Origin: Phocoena phocoena
Taxonomy: Eukaryota > Chordata > Mammalia > Artiodactyla > Phocoenidae
Assembly: GCF_963924675.1 (NCBI RefSeq)
Contig: NC_089222.1
Location: 4,036,501-4,100,500 of the forward strand
Length of the DNA stretch: 64,000 nucleotides
Direction: 5' to 3'
Shown here: in pieces, positions 23,738 through 35,604 of the stretch
Layout of the letters: each line of letters opens with the position of its first letter
Position numbering within the stretch: the stretch's first letter is position 1
The notes under the pieces: model-generated
What the model was told of the DNA's origin: nothing
Database searches by the model: none
The model's input: only the letters and a program-made list of their open reading frames with translations
Translations under genes and position numbers: made by a program

Positions 23738-24172
23738 TGTGGTAGTTTCCTAGGGCTGCTGTAACAGTACCACAACCTGGGCTGTCTTAAGGCAACAGAG
23801 GTTTATTCGCTCACAGTTCTGGAGACTGGAAGTCTGAAATCACGTTGTTGGCAGGGCCACACTCTCTCTGAACTCTAGGGGAAGGATTTTTCCTTGCCTC
23901 TTCCAGCTTCCGGCATCCCCAAGCGTTCTTCAGCTTGTGGCAGCTTAACTCCGATCCCCACCTTGATCTTCACAGCGCCAGCATCCTTCTGTGTCTCTTC
24001 TCTTCTTTTTATCAGGACACCAATCATATGAACTAAGGATTCGCCCTATTCCAATACAATCTCCGACTTAACTAATTATATCTGCAACAGCCCTATTTCC
24101 AAATAATGTCACACTCGGAAGTTCCTGGAAGGACATGAAATTTTGGGGGGGGACATTTTCCATCCCAGTGCA
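23738..24172 (-). mobile_element. MaLR LTR (MLT1 type), reverse orientation
   Basis: The plus strand is the complement of an MLT1 LTR. It runs 'gtttcctagggctgctgtaac', 'agtaccacaacctgggctg', 'ggtttattcgctcacagttct', 'ggagactggaagtctgaaat', 'ccttgcctcttcc', 'tatttccaaataatgtcaca'. The reversed poly(A) signal is in 'gtttatt'. It is about 435 bp, near full length, and diverged. Confidence 0.9.
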
Positions 24173-25079
24173 TGTACCCTAAACCATTATTTGTAGATGT
24201 GTAACATTCTCCATTTCCAAGGGACAGGAAAATAAAATGCTCTCACACATTCAAAATACATGATTTCCAAAAAAATCATATATATGTGTGTGTGCTGTCT
24301 TATCTCTCCAACCTGTACTTTCTGTGAGAAAAAAAATTCTGCTTTTTATATTGTTTTTTAAATCCTGATTATCCCACAGGCATAAAAATTCAACACTATA
24401 TATTGGAGGGAATAAAAAATGTCTTACGACGATCATAAATTTAGTTTCATGTCCTCTAATCAATGCTCTTTCTTTCTAGAGACAACAAATTTCCCCACAG
24501 ATTCCTATCTTTGATGGAGATTTATTATAAAATAAAGTTTTCTATTCCTTAAAGTCTATAGAGGGGATCCCACATCCCCAAAGAGAAGAGAAGCTTATAA
24601 ACAGGAAAAAAAAAAACCAACATTTGTATTTCGCCCTTCAACTTTATTCAACATTCAACAGAATTTATTGATCTTTAAGAAACCCCCATGCACTCTTGTC
24701 AGAAAAGGGAACACGCACGATGTAACAAGAGGCAGTAGACTCTTCAATGTGGAGACTCTGAAAAGGCAAAGTGTCCAAGTGCCTCAGCTTTGCAAGTGTC
24801 CCATGAGAGGGGATCAGCCATATGCATTTCCGTCAATCATCTTTAAAAAGGAGTAGACACTGGAACCCTCATTCCTTTCTCCCCAATTCATCTCCTATCA
24901 CCACATCAGAACATGTTTTCAAGGGTCTTGAAATAGTACAGGACAGTGTGTGAGCGGAAAGGAAGAGTGACACCACAGTTACTCTGAGAAAGATCAGATC
25001 ACCGGTAAAATATTACAATTCATTGGGCTTTTAAGCTAAGATTTTATAAAGCAGTTTAACATCCCAGCAAATTTGAAGG
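24173..25079. other. No recognised gene or repeat
   Basis: AT-rich DNA with short A-runs (24606-24618). A TG/TA patch lies at about 24279-24295. No supported ORF. Confidence 0.45.
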
Positions 25080-25790
25080 TCAGATACAGAGATTTCCTAT
25101 ATACCTTCTTGTTTCCATCCATACACAGCCTCCCCCAGTACCAGCATCCCCCATCAGTTGGGCCATTTTTTATAACAGATGAACCTACATAGACACATCA
25201 TAAACACCCAAAGTTCATAGTTTACACTATGGTTCGCTTTTGTTACTGTACATCCTATGCTTGGACAAATGTATAATGACATGAATCCATCATTACGGTA
25301 TCATACGGCCTATTTTCTGCCCTAACAATCCTCTGTGCTCTGCCTATTCATCCCTTTCTCTGCCCTTCAATCCCTGGCAACCACTGATCTTTTTACTGTT
25401 CCCTTAGTTTTGTCTTTTCCAGAGCTGGAATCAAAGAGTTGGAATCAAAGAGTATGCCACCTTTTCAAATTGGCTTCTTTCACTTAGGAATATGCATTTT
25501 TAAGTTTCCTCTGTGTCTTTTCACATCTTGATAGCCCGTTTCTTTTCAGCACTCAGTAACATTCCATCGTCTGGATGTGCCACAGTTTATCTACCCATTC
25601 ACCTGAAGCATATTTGGTCACTTCCAATTCAGCAATGCTGAATAAAGCTGCTAGCATAACCTGTGTGCAGGTTTTTTTGTGGATATAAGTTCTCAGTTGC
25701 TCTGGGTAAATACCGAGGAGTGTGATGGCCGGATGCTATGGCAATAGAATGTTCGAGAATTATAAGACTCTGCCAAACTGTCTTCCAGGA
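25080..25790 (-). mobile_element. Old L1 3' end, reverse orientation
   Basis: 'ataacagatgaacctacatag', 'acaaatgtataatgacatgaa', 'ccctaacaatcctctgtgctc', 'ctggcaaccactgatcttttt' and 'aatgctgaataaagctgcta' are the complement of an old L1 3'UTR and ORF2 end. A 14-bp unit (ttggaatcaaagag) is duplicated at about 25425-25452. Confidence 0.8.
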
Positions 25791-27242
25791 AGGAAGGAAC
25801 ACTGGGAAGGAACACGCCTGCATGGGAGTACTTTCAGGACTTCACAAACACCAGCAGCTGTTTTCTGGATAATGCTGACGGTATTTTGTAGATGATTACA
25901 TCCTATGTCTTTAAGTTGCCATTTTTCCAAACAAATAAAGTTACCCTGTAGCCCTGTATAATCACTGTGCATATGTTTGTACTACCTATCTTATTTCCAG
26001 GCAGACCCACATGTGAAACATATATGATACTTGTAATATTTTCTATTTCAAATTAATGGAATCACTTTCACTGGAAGACATTTTAAAATGCAAGGTCAGC
26101 GACCATGGCTGCACTTCCCCAAGTGCCACCCATGGCACTTCCAAAGACAGGGCACTTTCAGAATGAGAGGCCAAGATAAGACCTGCCACTCTGCAGGGAA
26201 TTGGCAAAACGGAGCTTTGCACAGTTGCTGGGGAATCGGGCTCTCCAAAAATGAAACAGCCAGTCTCTTTATTTTCCCTTCTCAATAAGAAAAGTAAATG
26301 CTCAACTTCAAGGTATGCAGTGTTCTATTTGTTTTGGGGGAGTTAATGTAAATTTGCCACAGTTGCATTGCTCGGAAGAAACAGAAAAACAAAAATCAAG
26401 GGTTCACCAGTAAATAGATGGCTTACAATCAGAATTCTATAAAACTCAGAAGTAACTGTTCCCCTGATATTTCAAACCAATATGGAGCCCTTTTCCTAGA
26501 CCATGAAAAAAATGTATTCTTGAGTTATTCTGGTCAGCTTACTAATTCAGCTGGATCCAGTGTAATAGTGAAATAAATTTTACTTTCTTATCAGCAATTA
26601 CGGTGGCCAAAAAAATCCAAAGCAACAAGAAGCTTGTCTACTTGGTCAGGAACGTGAGGTCCTACCTTCCCCTGTCCTTTTGTGGAAAACTGTTTCTCCA
26701 CCCTGACACCACTTAAGTTACCATGTAAGTCTCTGGTTCCCTTCACTTAATTTCTTTCGAAAACCTCTCCCCTTTTCCATTTATTTGGTTTCCCACCATT
26801 CTCTTCAAACTGCTCTCTCAAAAGGTGCCATGATCCTCAGATGCTGAAAGACCGCCATGCGCCACGTGACCCTAATGACTGTCCCCTCCTCCTGGAAGCT
26901 CCCCTCTCTCTTGGCTCAGGCCAGGGTGTCCTCTCCCTTTTCTTCAGGTTTCTCTGAGGATTTCCCCTGTGTGCTCTGCTGAGACCTGGGTTTCTAGGCA
27001 CTCGTTTCTTGGGTTTATTTCCACACATAACTGTCAAGTGCCTTTTACGTGCTTGGCAATGTCTTAAGGGTCTAACTTCAGCTCGACTTTCCCCCTCGTC
27101 TCTGCAGTTATTACCTCTGCTATTTCATCCAGCCTCGAGGCTTTAATTATCCACTCTCTTTATCTTCTCCTTTTTGGTCACTGCTTTAATATATAGCCTT
27201 ATTTTTTCTTTCCTGGACTTTCACAAAGCTGCCTAAATAATC
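25791..27242. other. Mostly unassigned single-copy DNA
   Basis: The first part may still be decayed L1. The region 26650-27200 is C/T-rich on the plus strand and unassigned. The ORFs at 26043-26285 and 26837-27037 have no recognisable domains. Confidence 0.4.
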
Positions 27243-27259
27243 TTCCTGCTGACAGTTTT

Positions 27260-27462
27260 TCTATATACATTTTTTAACTTTTTATTTTATACTGGAGTAT
27301 AGTTGATTAACAATGTTGTGTTAGTTTCAGGCGTACAGCAGAGTGATTCGGTTATACATATACATGTATCTATTCTTTTTCCAATTCTTTTCCGGTTTAG
27401 ATTGTTACATAATATTGAGCAGAATTTCCTGGGTGATACAGTAGGTCCTTGTTGGTTATCCA
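27260..27462 (-). mobile_element. Short L1 3'-end insertion with TSD, reverse orientation
   Basis: About 200 bp complementary to an L1 3'UTR ('actggagtatagttgatta', 'ttagtttcaggcgtacagcag', 'gtaggtccttgttggttatcc'). TSDs are ttcctgctgacagtttt (27243-27259) and ttcctgctgacaatttt (27463-27479), one mismatch in 17. It is a severely 5'-truncated insertion. Confidence 0.9.
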
Positions 27463-27795
27463 TTCCTGCTGACAATTTTATTAACTACCATTCATCCTAT
27501 AGAGGGTATCTTTCCCCTGCCTTTCTCTCCTTCCTTTATTTCTCTTATATTTAATATAAAATGTGTTTCAAAATGTCCCCAAATTTAGATAACTAAAAAG
27601 AGGAGAAAAATCGATGATAAGCCTTTAGCGTGCTTTCTGCCAGAATTTTTTCAGGTATACATTTTTTAAAAAAGGAGTTGGGGAGGGGGAAATTTTTTCA
27701 CCCTTCAATAATTAGATAAATCTTGTCTATTTGAATTGCTCCAAAACATGAAGAAGAAACCTTTTGTCAGCTACAAATTGGCACTTGCCATCCAC

Positions 27796-28467
27796 CTCTA
27801 CAAGGATTAAATCAAGCGCTGCTGCTGATTTTCACCACCCCCTGAAAGGAGTTCAGGGTGGAGAGCAGAAATGAGGCCCTCTGTGCTCTGGGAAAAACTG
27901 GCAGAACAGGTCTTCAGATAGTTAGATATTTTCAGGAGCTGATTTTATGAGCCCAATTCTTGTATCTCCTCATATCTAGAAAAGCACTAAAATCCTTCAC
28001 GATGATGTCTGGTCCTCGTGAGGAGCAGTAACCTGCATGAGAGTAGCAGAAACATTCCGTAAAAAAATATGTGCTTGGGCTTCGCTGGTGGCGCAGTGGT
28101 TGAGAGTCCACCTGCCGATGCAGGGGACACGGGTTCGTGCCCCGGTCCAGGAAGATCCCACATGCCGCGGAGTGGCTAGGCCCATAAGCCATGGCCGCTG
28201 AGCCAGCACGTCCGGAGCCTGTGCTCTGCAACAGGAGAGGCCACGACAGTGAGAGGCCCGCTTAACGCAAAAAAAAAAAAAAAAAAAATGTGCTTGATTG
28301 CATGGACTCCCCCTTCCCTGAAATCACATATATACTGACCTTCCCCTGCCTCTTTGGAGCAGTTTCTCAGAACTATCTGAAATGCTATCTCCCGGGGTGC
28401 GGTCCTCATTTTGCCCCAAATAAAACTTAACCTGCAAATCTCACGTTGTGCATTTTTTAAGCTGACG
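27796..28467 (+). mobile_element. ERV LTR 'A', interrupted by a CHR-1 SINE
   Basis: It aligns block by block with the LTR at 48081-48724: 'aaaagcactaaaatccttcac' pairs with 'gaagcactaaattcatgaac', then 'gagcagtttctcagaactatc', 'ccaaataaaacttaa' with AATAAA, and 'gttgtgcattttttaagctga'. It is a solo LTR by appearance, since no internal retroviral sequence was recognised next to it. The 5' boundary is approximate. Confidence 0.7.
28078..28287 (+). mobile_element. CHR-1 SINE with TSD, inside LTR A
   Basis: It starts 'ggcttcgctggtggcgcagt', has the B-box-like 'gggttcgtgcc' and ends in an A-run. TSD atgtgcttg occurs at 28069-28077 and 28288-28296. About 200 bp; the head carries a C-to-G change (TTCGCTGG for TTCCCTGG). 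Confidence 0.95.
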
Positions 28468-28685
28468 CTTTCAAATACTTTTCCTGAAGCCAGCAAAATA
28501 CTGATAAGAAACCTGATATAGATATCTCACCCCCCCAAAAAAGAAAAAGATCAATCTCATTGTGGAAATTGTGCAAAAACAATAAATAAAATATGAGCAG
28601 ATATAGTAGAAAAATTAAAATGGTAAATAAAAGACTGAAGAATGATTTAATAGTAAGAATTTTATTGAATTAAAATGACATGTTA

Positions 28686-28894
28686 GGGCTTCCCTGGTGG
28701 TGCAGTGGTTGAGAGTCCGCCTGCCGATGCAGGGGACACGGGTTCGTGCCCCGGTCCGGGAAGATCCCATGTGCTGCGGAGCAGCTGGGCCCGTGAGCCA
28801 TGGCCTCTGAGCCTGTGCGTCCGGAGCCTGTGCTCCGCAATGGGAGAGGCCACAACAGTTAGAGGCCCACGTACTGCAAAAAAAAAAAAAAAAA
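28686..28894 (+). mobile_element. CHR-1 SINE with perfect 14-bp TSD
   Basis: Full-length tRNA-Glu-derived SINE starting 'gggcttccctggtggtgcag' and ending in an A-run. TSD aaaatgacatgtta occurs at 28672-28685 and 28895-28908. ORFs across it (28670-28855, 28705-28923) are SINE-derived. Confidence 0.97.
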
Positions 28895-29169
28895 AAAATG
28901 ACATGTTAATAGGACAAGGATAAATTTTAATCACTGTTTCAAATAATGCCAAATTAGACCTTTGATAAAATCCAAATTGCAGTCCTACCTTAAAAGAACT
29001 TTGAGAAAAATAAGAGCAAATGATACTTTCTTGACATGATACTAATTTCATTTCAGCATCATGCTTTATAGGTAAAAATGAGAAAATTTTCCCTTGATAA
29101 CGGAAACAAGAAAAGAAATTTCAGTTTACTCTTGTTTGCAAAGTAACAATGCATTTAGATGAGAGAAAT

Positions 29170-31147
29170 ATAAGGTAGAAACACAAGAAATAAAGTAAAC
29201 AGAGCTATTTGCAGAAGATTTGTCAGTATACATGAAAAATTGAAGGTTATCAACTGAAGGAAAATAATAGAAACATAAGATTTTATTCAGTATTTTTGCA
29301 TAATTTTCACAAACAAGACTATCTGTGGTTTCCTTTGGAGGAGCTGTCTATGAAATAGTGCTTGTTGGCTTTGCAAATAGAATTTGAAAGTGTTTCTTCT
29401 TTTTATTTTGGAGCCATTTAAATAGACCGAATTTATCTGATCTTGGAAGGTTGAATAAGTCACATGTTAAAAAATATAAAAAGCAAAAACCTAAGTCTGA
29501 TAAAAGCTTGGTAGGAAGCTAGTAAAGTAGTTACAAAACAATTATACAAAAGACAATATAATGGATTTAACAGTACTGTCTAAAATAGCAAAAGTCTAGG
29601 GATGAACTTCAAATGAGTAATGCAGAATGTATACACACCCGAAAAAAGAGAAGAAAACTTTAATATTCTGCTGAGATTTATAAAGGTGATGAATAAATAG
29701 AAAAGTATATCTTGATATTGGTTAGAAAATGTAAAGGAATATTAATAGCTGAATTTCTAAATTTGATGGGATCCCAATGAAAATGACTAAAAAGTTTAGA
29801 ATTGGAAGGAGCAGGGCTTTAAAAATATTGGGTGTGCAAACTAGTAATTTGATAGGTAGTTAATATCTAAAATACATATATATCATGCAACTAAATAGCA
29901 AAAAAAAAAAAAAATACAGTTGACCCTTGAACAACATGGGTTTGAACCGCACGGGTCCACTTATATTCAGATTTTTTTTCATTAAACACTACTACATGAT
30001 CTATGGTTGGCTGAATCCGAGGATACAGAGCTGCAGATATGGACGGCTGACTGTAAAGTTAGACACGAACTTTCAACTGTCTGTGGGTCTGCGTCCCTAA
30101 CCCTCTCATTGTTTCAAGGGTCAATTGTCATTTGATTTAAAAATGGGCAAAGGACGTGAATAGACGTTTTTCCAAAGACATGCCAATGGCCAACAGGTAT
30201 ATGCAAAGGTGCTCAACATCACTAATCATCAGGGAAATGCAAAGCAAAACCACAATGATATCACCTCACACCTGTTAGGATAGCTATTATCAAAAAATCT
30301 AGAGATAACAAATGTTGGTAAGGATGCAGAAAGAAGGGAACACTTGTACACTGCTAATGGAAATGAAAATTGGCACATAGACTTTGGAAAACAGTATAGA
30401 GATTCCTCAAACAATTTAAAAAGAAAGAGCTACCATATGATCCAGCAATCCCACGTCCAGGTATATATCTGAAGGAAACAAAATCAGTACTTTGAAGAGA
30501 TAGCTGCACTCCCCTGTTCATTGCAGCATTATTCACAATAGCCAAGATAATGAAAGAACTTAAGCGTCTGTTGATGGATAAACGGATAAAGAAAGTGTGA
30601 AATACACATACAATGGCATATTGGTCTGCCTTACAAAAAAGAAGATCCTGCATTTGTGACAACATGGATGAACCTGGAGGGCATCATACTAAGTGAAATA
30701 AGGCAGAAAGTGGAAGACAAATACTCTGTGACCCCACTTATACATAGACAGTAAAAAGCCTAACTCATAGAGATAGAGAGTAGAACGGTGGTTACATGGA
30801 GATAGGAGAGAGGGAAATGGGGAGATATTGGTCAGAGTGCAAACTTTCAGCTGTAAAAGGAATACGTTCTGAGGATCTAACATCTAACATACAACATGGG
30901 GACTAGAGTTAATGATACTATAATCATAGTAATGGCAAACTTGAAATTTGCTAAGAGAGTAGACTTTAAGTATTCTCACCACACCCAAAAATAAATAAAA
31001 AGGTAATTATGTGAGTTGATAGATGTACTACTTAACATGATTGTGGGAAATATTTCACAATGTATATTTGCATAATATCATCATATTGTACACTTTAAAT
31101 ATATGCAATTTTATTTATCAATATACCTTTAAAAAGCTGGAAAAAAG
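29170..31147 (+). mobile_element. Old L1, ORF2 to 3' end, split by a MER2/Tigger element
   Basis: Traces of the RT region ('gagctatttgcagaagattt' near 29203) lead through a diverged stretch into clear ORF2 sequence from 29840. It is interrupted at 29917-30127, then continues 'aaatgggcaaaggacgtgaat', 'atcactaatcatcagggaaat' and 'gatccagcaatcccacgtcca' to a 3'UTR ending near 'atcaatatacctttaaaaag'. The part 29270-29500 is uncertain. No intact frame. Confidence 0.75.
29917..30127 (+). mobile_element. MER2-type Tigger DNA transposon (non-autonomous)
   Basis: The left end CAGTTGACCCTTGAACAAC is matched by the inverted right end '...gtttcaagggtcaattg'. The element is 211 bp and has no coding capacity. 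A TA dinucleotide (29915-29916) precedes it, as expected for a Tc1/mariner-type target; the right-hand copy is mutated. It sits directly after an A-run inside the L1. Confidence 0.9.
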
Positions 31148-31257
31148 AATTTTTTAAAAATTTAAAAATAAAAATCCTGGATTACTCTGAAGTTCATCTG
31201 GAAAAAATGAATATGTGAGAAAAGCTAAGAGAAACCTGAAAACATAGGAGGAATGAT

Positions 31258-31352
31258 GAAAAAATATATATACATGTATATACACACACACACACACACG
31301 CATAACTTAATCACTTTACACCAGAAATGAGCACAACATTGTAATTAAAAAA
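31258..31352 (+). repeat. (TA)/(CA) microsatellite joined to a short L1 3' tail
   Basis: TA-rich and then CA-rich repeat (31263-31301), followed by 'atcactttacaccagaaatga', 'gcacaacattgtaatt' and an A-run. This is the end of an L1 3'UTR, so it is probably a very short 5'-truncated insertion. Confidence 0.6.
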
Positions 31353-31404
31353 AAAAGGAGTAATGGGAAAAGACAAGCACTGTCAGCATTTTTAAATCTT
31401 TAAA

Positions 31405-31710
31405 ATCATAATATTTAAAACAACATTATACTGGTGGAGGAGTGAGGAGACACAGCAATGAAACAGAATCCAGAAATAGATCCAAATGCATAAGGTGATT
31501 TTGTCTACGATAAAGACAGAATTTTTAGCTAATGGAGTAAAGATGAATTATTTAATAAAGGGTATTTGAAAATAGACTAATAGTTGGGAAACTTAACTGG
31601 ATCACTGTTCAATTCTTCACAACAAAATTAATTCTAGAACAATAAAAACTTTCAGTATTTTTTTTTTTAAAATAAGACTAAAATACTTAGAAGAACACAG
31701 GTGAACACCA
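31405..31710 (+). mobile_element. Old L1 ORF2 fragment
   Basis: 'actggtggaggagtgagg', 'gaaacagaatccagaaataga', 'ccaaatgcataaggtgatttt' and 'gatcactgttcaattc' follow the order of the ORF2 segment seen at about 13990-14200. It is very diverged. Confidence 0.6.
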
Positions 31711-31879
31711 AGAAGCCACATAGGCAGTTTGTTCTATTTGGTAAAAAATATACGCTATCATTTTTTCAGGCAAAAATACAATAAACAAAGTCAAATGACA
31801 AATGAGTCAAAGTATGTGTGTTTATAATACATTCAACGAAGTGCTAATTCTAAAGATATATTTGACAAAGTGTCATTTT

Positions 31880-33175
31880 AATAGAAAAAAGCATGGTATC
31901 TTTGTTTTAACTTTCAGTTCTGTAATTATGAGTGAAGTTGAGCTTCTTTCCATGTGTTATTGGCCATTTAGATTTTTGACCTGTTCTTATAATTTGCCCA
32001 CTTTATATTGTACATTTTTATTGCTGTGTGGGAGCTCTTTGATTATTGACAATACTATGGGTCTGCTAGATTTCTTTGCGTGTATTTCTGTACCAGCTTA
32101 TAACAGTACAGAATTGTAAATTCTATCAAATCTGTAATCTCTTTCCTCATGGATTCTAGATTTCATACTTGTTTAAAAAGGTATCTTGTCCTATCCACGT
32201 TAATAATATAATATTACAGCAGATATGTACTACACATGCAATATATTTACGTGTCTTGTGATGTGAGGGGTCTAGGTTTATTTCTTTGCAAAAAGCCATA
32301 TATTCTACCACAATTTACTGAACGATCTGTCCTTTCTTCACTTCAGGCAAACTTTTTTTTGCGGTACGCGGGCCTCTCCCTGCTGGGGCCTCTCGCATTG
32401 CGGAGCACAGGCTCCAGACGCGCAGGCCCAGCGGCCATGGCTCACGGGCCCAGCCGGTCCGCGGCATGTGGGATCTTCCCGGACCGGGACACGAACCCGT
32501 GTCCCTTGCATCGGCAGGCGGACTCTCAACCACTGCGCCACCAGGGAAGCCCAGGCAAACTTTTGATATATTCAATTGCTATACATTCTTAGATCTGTGT
32601 AGAACTCTTTATTCTGTTGCATGAAATTATTTGTCTGTTTTCATGCCAGCATTATAAACATTAAATTATAGTAACTTCTTGTTTTCTATAATGTCCCAGA
32701 GGATAAGTGCCACACTCATTCTTATTTTTCAAAATATTCTTGTCTATTTTCGCATAGGTTTGTTACCAGTTTTTGTTGTTTGTTCGTTCTTTGCAGATAA
32801 ATATGTGAATCAGTGTGACAAGTTCTCCCAAAATTCCACTGGTGCTGCATTAGGATGTCATTGGATTTAAGAGATTAATTGAGAAGACTGACATGGTTCC
32901 AATATGGTCTTCCTAACTAGCAGCATGGTTTGCCTATACATTTATTCAGATCTTCTTTCACATCTCCCTGTAATGTTTTAAAGTTGTGGTTTTTTTTTTT
33001 TCTCCCAGAAAGGTCTTGTACCTTAAATGTATTCTTAGATATTTGGTACTTTTTGTGGTCGATGTGAATGGGCTGTCATTTCATTTTCTGAATATTTATC
33101 CCAAGTATAGAAGGAAGCCAATGATTTTGGATATTTAGCTGATGCCTCTTTAGTGAATTGTCTATTAGTTTTAAA
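31880..33175 (-). mobile_element. Old L1 ORF2, reverse orientation, split by a CHR-1 SINE
   Basis: The plus strand is the complement of old L1 ORF2: 'ttattggccatttagattttt', 'gggagctctttgattattgac', 'aatttactgaacgatctgtcc', then after the SINE 'actctttattctgttgcatga', 'tttgtctgttttcatgccagc' and 'ttattcagatcttctttcaca'. There are many stops. Confidence 0.8.
32353..32552 (-). mobile_element. CHR-1 SINE with TSD, reverse orientation
   Basis: The minus strand starts 'gggcttccctggtggcgcag' and ends in an A-run (plus-strand T-run at 32353-32360). TSD aggcaaac (32345-32352 and 32553-32560) is followed by tttt in both copies. It is inserted into the reverse L1. Confidence 0.95.
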
Positions 33176-33227
33176 TACACCATCCTACCTCCACCTTGTA
33201 TTCAGTATATGACAACAATTAACCGTG

Positions 33228-33335
33228 TCTATTGAACTATTTGTAATATCTCTGTGTCCTCCACAGATAATGTCTGATTTGCCTTTGTGTCGGTAAAACA
33301 CAGAGGCGCTAAATAAATATTTATTGGTTTAATGA
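33228..33335 (+). mobile_element. Possible L2/MIR 3' end
   Basis: 'ctctgtgtcctccacagata', 'cacagaggcgctaaataaata' and 'tttattggtttaatgag' resemble the 'gcctggcacatag...ctcaataaatatttgttgaatgaa' end of L2 or MIR. Weak, diverged match. Confidence 0.35.
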
Positions 33336-33703
33336 GCAGTGTTTCCTGAATATATATTCCAATCTGTGCATAAGCTGCAGATTGAATATCCAACTGCTTG
33401 CTGGACCTCTTCATACTGGTTTTCCTCTGGCACCTCACATTCAACAACTGTCACTAGACATCTCAACACCCTCCTTCTTCTCTCTTTCTACCCCCTCTCT
33501 CACATCCAATCATATATTACGTCGTAAAAGTTCTGCTTCTGCAGTGTTTTCACCTCATTAAACTGCTATCAAAACAGCTACTCAAAAACCTTCAGTGGTC
33601 ATTTCCCTACTGCCTAGCCAACAAAACCTAAATTCAGCATGGCATTCGAGACCCTCTCTAGGCTGGTTCCATCTGCTTTCCAACTCAACCCATCTTCCCT
33701 CCG

Positions 33704-34120
33704 ACCGCCTATAAGCAGAGGCTGAGACAGGGATTCAGGTGTATGTGTGTTACTGGGGGAGTTGGTGCTCTCAGGAAAAAGGAATCAAGGAAAGTAGGAT
33801 GGGGAAGGAAAGGAACCAAGGAAGGATGTGGTCTCAGCTGGAGTCTAGCGTCGGCCTAGACTGCTCCAGAGCAGGAAATTCACAGTTAGTCCCACCTTGT
33901 GGCAAAGAGGGTTGCTCTTTTGTACCCCCATGCCAATCAGTCACATGGGCTGAAGATGGGGCAGAGGGAGTAGGTTAGCTCTCTGTTGAGGTGCTTTCCA
34001 TTCCCCTGAGGGTGGTTCTCTGAAAAAGGGAAGAGCCGTGACCCCATTAGAGCTGGGAGAGGGATGGCCTGCTAGCGGGGATCTGGGCAGGGCAGCAACA
34101 GTATCTCTGGCCATCCCTAA
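33704..34120. mobile_element. Unidentified insertion within L2
   Basis: About 415 bp, GC-richer than its flanks, separate two halves of an L2 copy. The sequence (from 'ctataagcagaggctgagac' to 'gggcagggcagcaacagtat') has LTR-like composition, but I could not name the family or find a TSD. Confidence 0.4.
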
Positions 34121-34367
34121 ACCTGTCTCACCTTGTTGCCCTGAGCATCAACCACTCAAGAATGCTGATGTTTCCTAACCATTCCCGGCACATCCATTCT
34201 TCCATACCTTTCCTGGAACAACCTTCCTACCTTGTCCAACTGCTCAACGTGTTATTATATTCCAAACACTTTCTCATCTGTGAAAATTCCCTGTCTCCTC
34301 AATTCATTAACCCTATATTCCCCATGGGAGTTTCTTTGTACCTCTCCTGTAGCATTTACTTTGCATG

Positions 34368-34587
34368 GTTTTTTTTTTTTTTTTTTTTTTTTTTTGCGGT
34401 ACGCGGGCCTCTCACTGTTGTGGCTTCTCTCGTTGTGGAGCACAGGCTCTGGACGCGCAGGCTCAGCGGCCATGGCTCACGGGCCCAGTCACTCCGTGGC
34501 ATGTGGGACCCTCCCAGACCGGGGCACGAACCCGTGTCCCCTGCATCGGCAGGCAGACTCTCAACCACTGCACCACCAGGGAAGCCC
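34368..34587 (-). mobile_element. CHR-1 SINE with TSD, reverse orientation
   Basis: A T-run of about 27 nt at 34369-34395, then the complement of a CHR-1 SINE ending 'accaccagggaagccc'. TSD tttgcatg is at 34360-34367 and 34588-34595. ORFs across it on both strands are SINE-derived. Confidence 0.95.
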
Positions 34588-35285
34588 TTTGCATGCTTTT
34601 TAATGGAGTTCAGTGTTCACAATTTTTTTCTCCCAAATCGAGGTGGAATTCATTTATTTTATCTGCTCTCATTTTCTTCTGCTGTTTGTAACAAATAATT
34701 AGAAGCATCTGCTTCCTCAAAAGTTTACAAACGCCTTTGGTGTGAAAACAGCCAAAGCCATCTTTTTTTCATTAGTACCTAGCATGAAACCAAAGAAATG
34801 TTGAATTGAGTTGAATCCAGAATAATATCAAAAAATAAATAAAAAAGCAACCTTCTTTTTCTCTGTGGCCCATCTGGCATGGAGATAAAGACACTGATTT
34901 CTTGTTTGCTGACCTTCTTTTCATTTTGTTCTTCTCCTCTGTTTTATGATTCTACTAACCCTTTACTATAAACATTTTATTCACTGTCTAGATTTTTTAA
35001 TGTACTGACAAATATCATAATGTAATTGACTACCTTCTTTATGAGTCAATCTTTTACATCTTTTAATGGTCATAATTGAGAAATCAAAGGTTTTGTGTTC
35101 TGTTTTTAGAGTTTAACCATCAATTTCTTTTATTGTGTTGAGATCACTTTACCTCTCAGAAAATATGCGGTCCACAAAGTTGTTTGAAAAGCGTTATCTT
35201 TTCAAGGACCTTTTATATTAGGCGTTTGACATTGGCTTTTGATATAGATACAGACTTGAATCCTCACATTAAAAAGTAGATCATT

Positions 35286-35489
35286 GGGCTTCCCTGGTGG
35301 CGCAGTGGTTGAGAGTCCGCCTGCCGATGCAGGGGACACGGGTTCATGCCCCGGTCCGGGAAGATCCCACATGCCATGGAGCGGCTGGGCCCGTGAGCCA
35401 TGGCCGCTGAGCCTGCGCGTCCAGAGCCTGTGCTCCACAACGGGAGAGGCCACAACAGTGAGAGGCCCGCGTACTGAAAGAAAAAAAAA
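35286..35489 (+). mobile_element. CHR-1 SINE with perfect 15-bp TSD
   Basis: It starts 'gggcttccctggtggcgcag', has the B-box-like 'gggttcatgcc' and an A-run tail. TSD aaaaagtagatcatt is at 35271-35285 and 35490-35504. With such clean TSDs it is among the younger copies here. Confidence 0.97.
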
Positions 35490-35604
35490 AAAAAGTAGAT
35501 CATTTAGGAAAGAGACAATCGTTGCCATTATTTCCAACATGCTCATTCTATAGGCAGGGATGTGGAGATTCAGAGGTTACGATCAACTTTCACGATTGCT
35601 TAAA

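Larger units (their letters stand above)
33540..34740 (+). mobile_element. L2 LINE, interrupted twice
   Basis: 'ctcaaaaaccttcagtggtca', 'ttccctactgcctagccaac' and 'cagcatggcattcgagaccct' are L2 3' sequence at 33570-33665. L2-like text resumes at about 34122 ('catccattcttccatacctt', 'cctggaacaaccttcctacc'). It is split by an unidentified insertion (33704-34120) and a SINE (34368-34587). Confidence 0.6.

Noticed and set aside
28670..28923. Recurrent ORF family (ESPPADAGDTGSCPGPGRSHMP-like) at many places
   Set aside because: The shared peptide is a translation of CHR-1 SINEs, which are Pol III-type elements and do not encode protein. The same holds at 32338-32592, 34255-34603, 35264-35553, 48272-48530, 57500-57752 and 61488-61832.
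35286..35360. tRNA gene call from A-box/B-box sequence in the SINEs
   Set aside because: The heads are tRNA-Glu-derived but diverged, with no proper cloverleaf or anticodon arm, and occur in multiple dispersed copies with TSDs.
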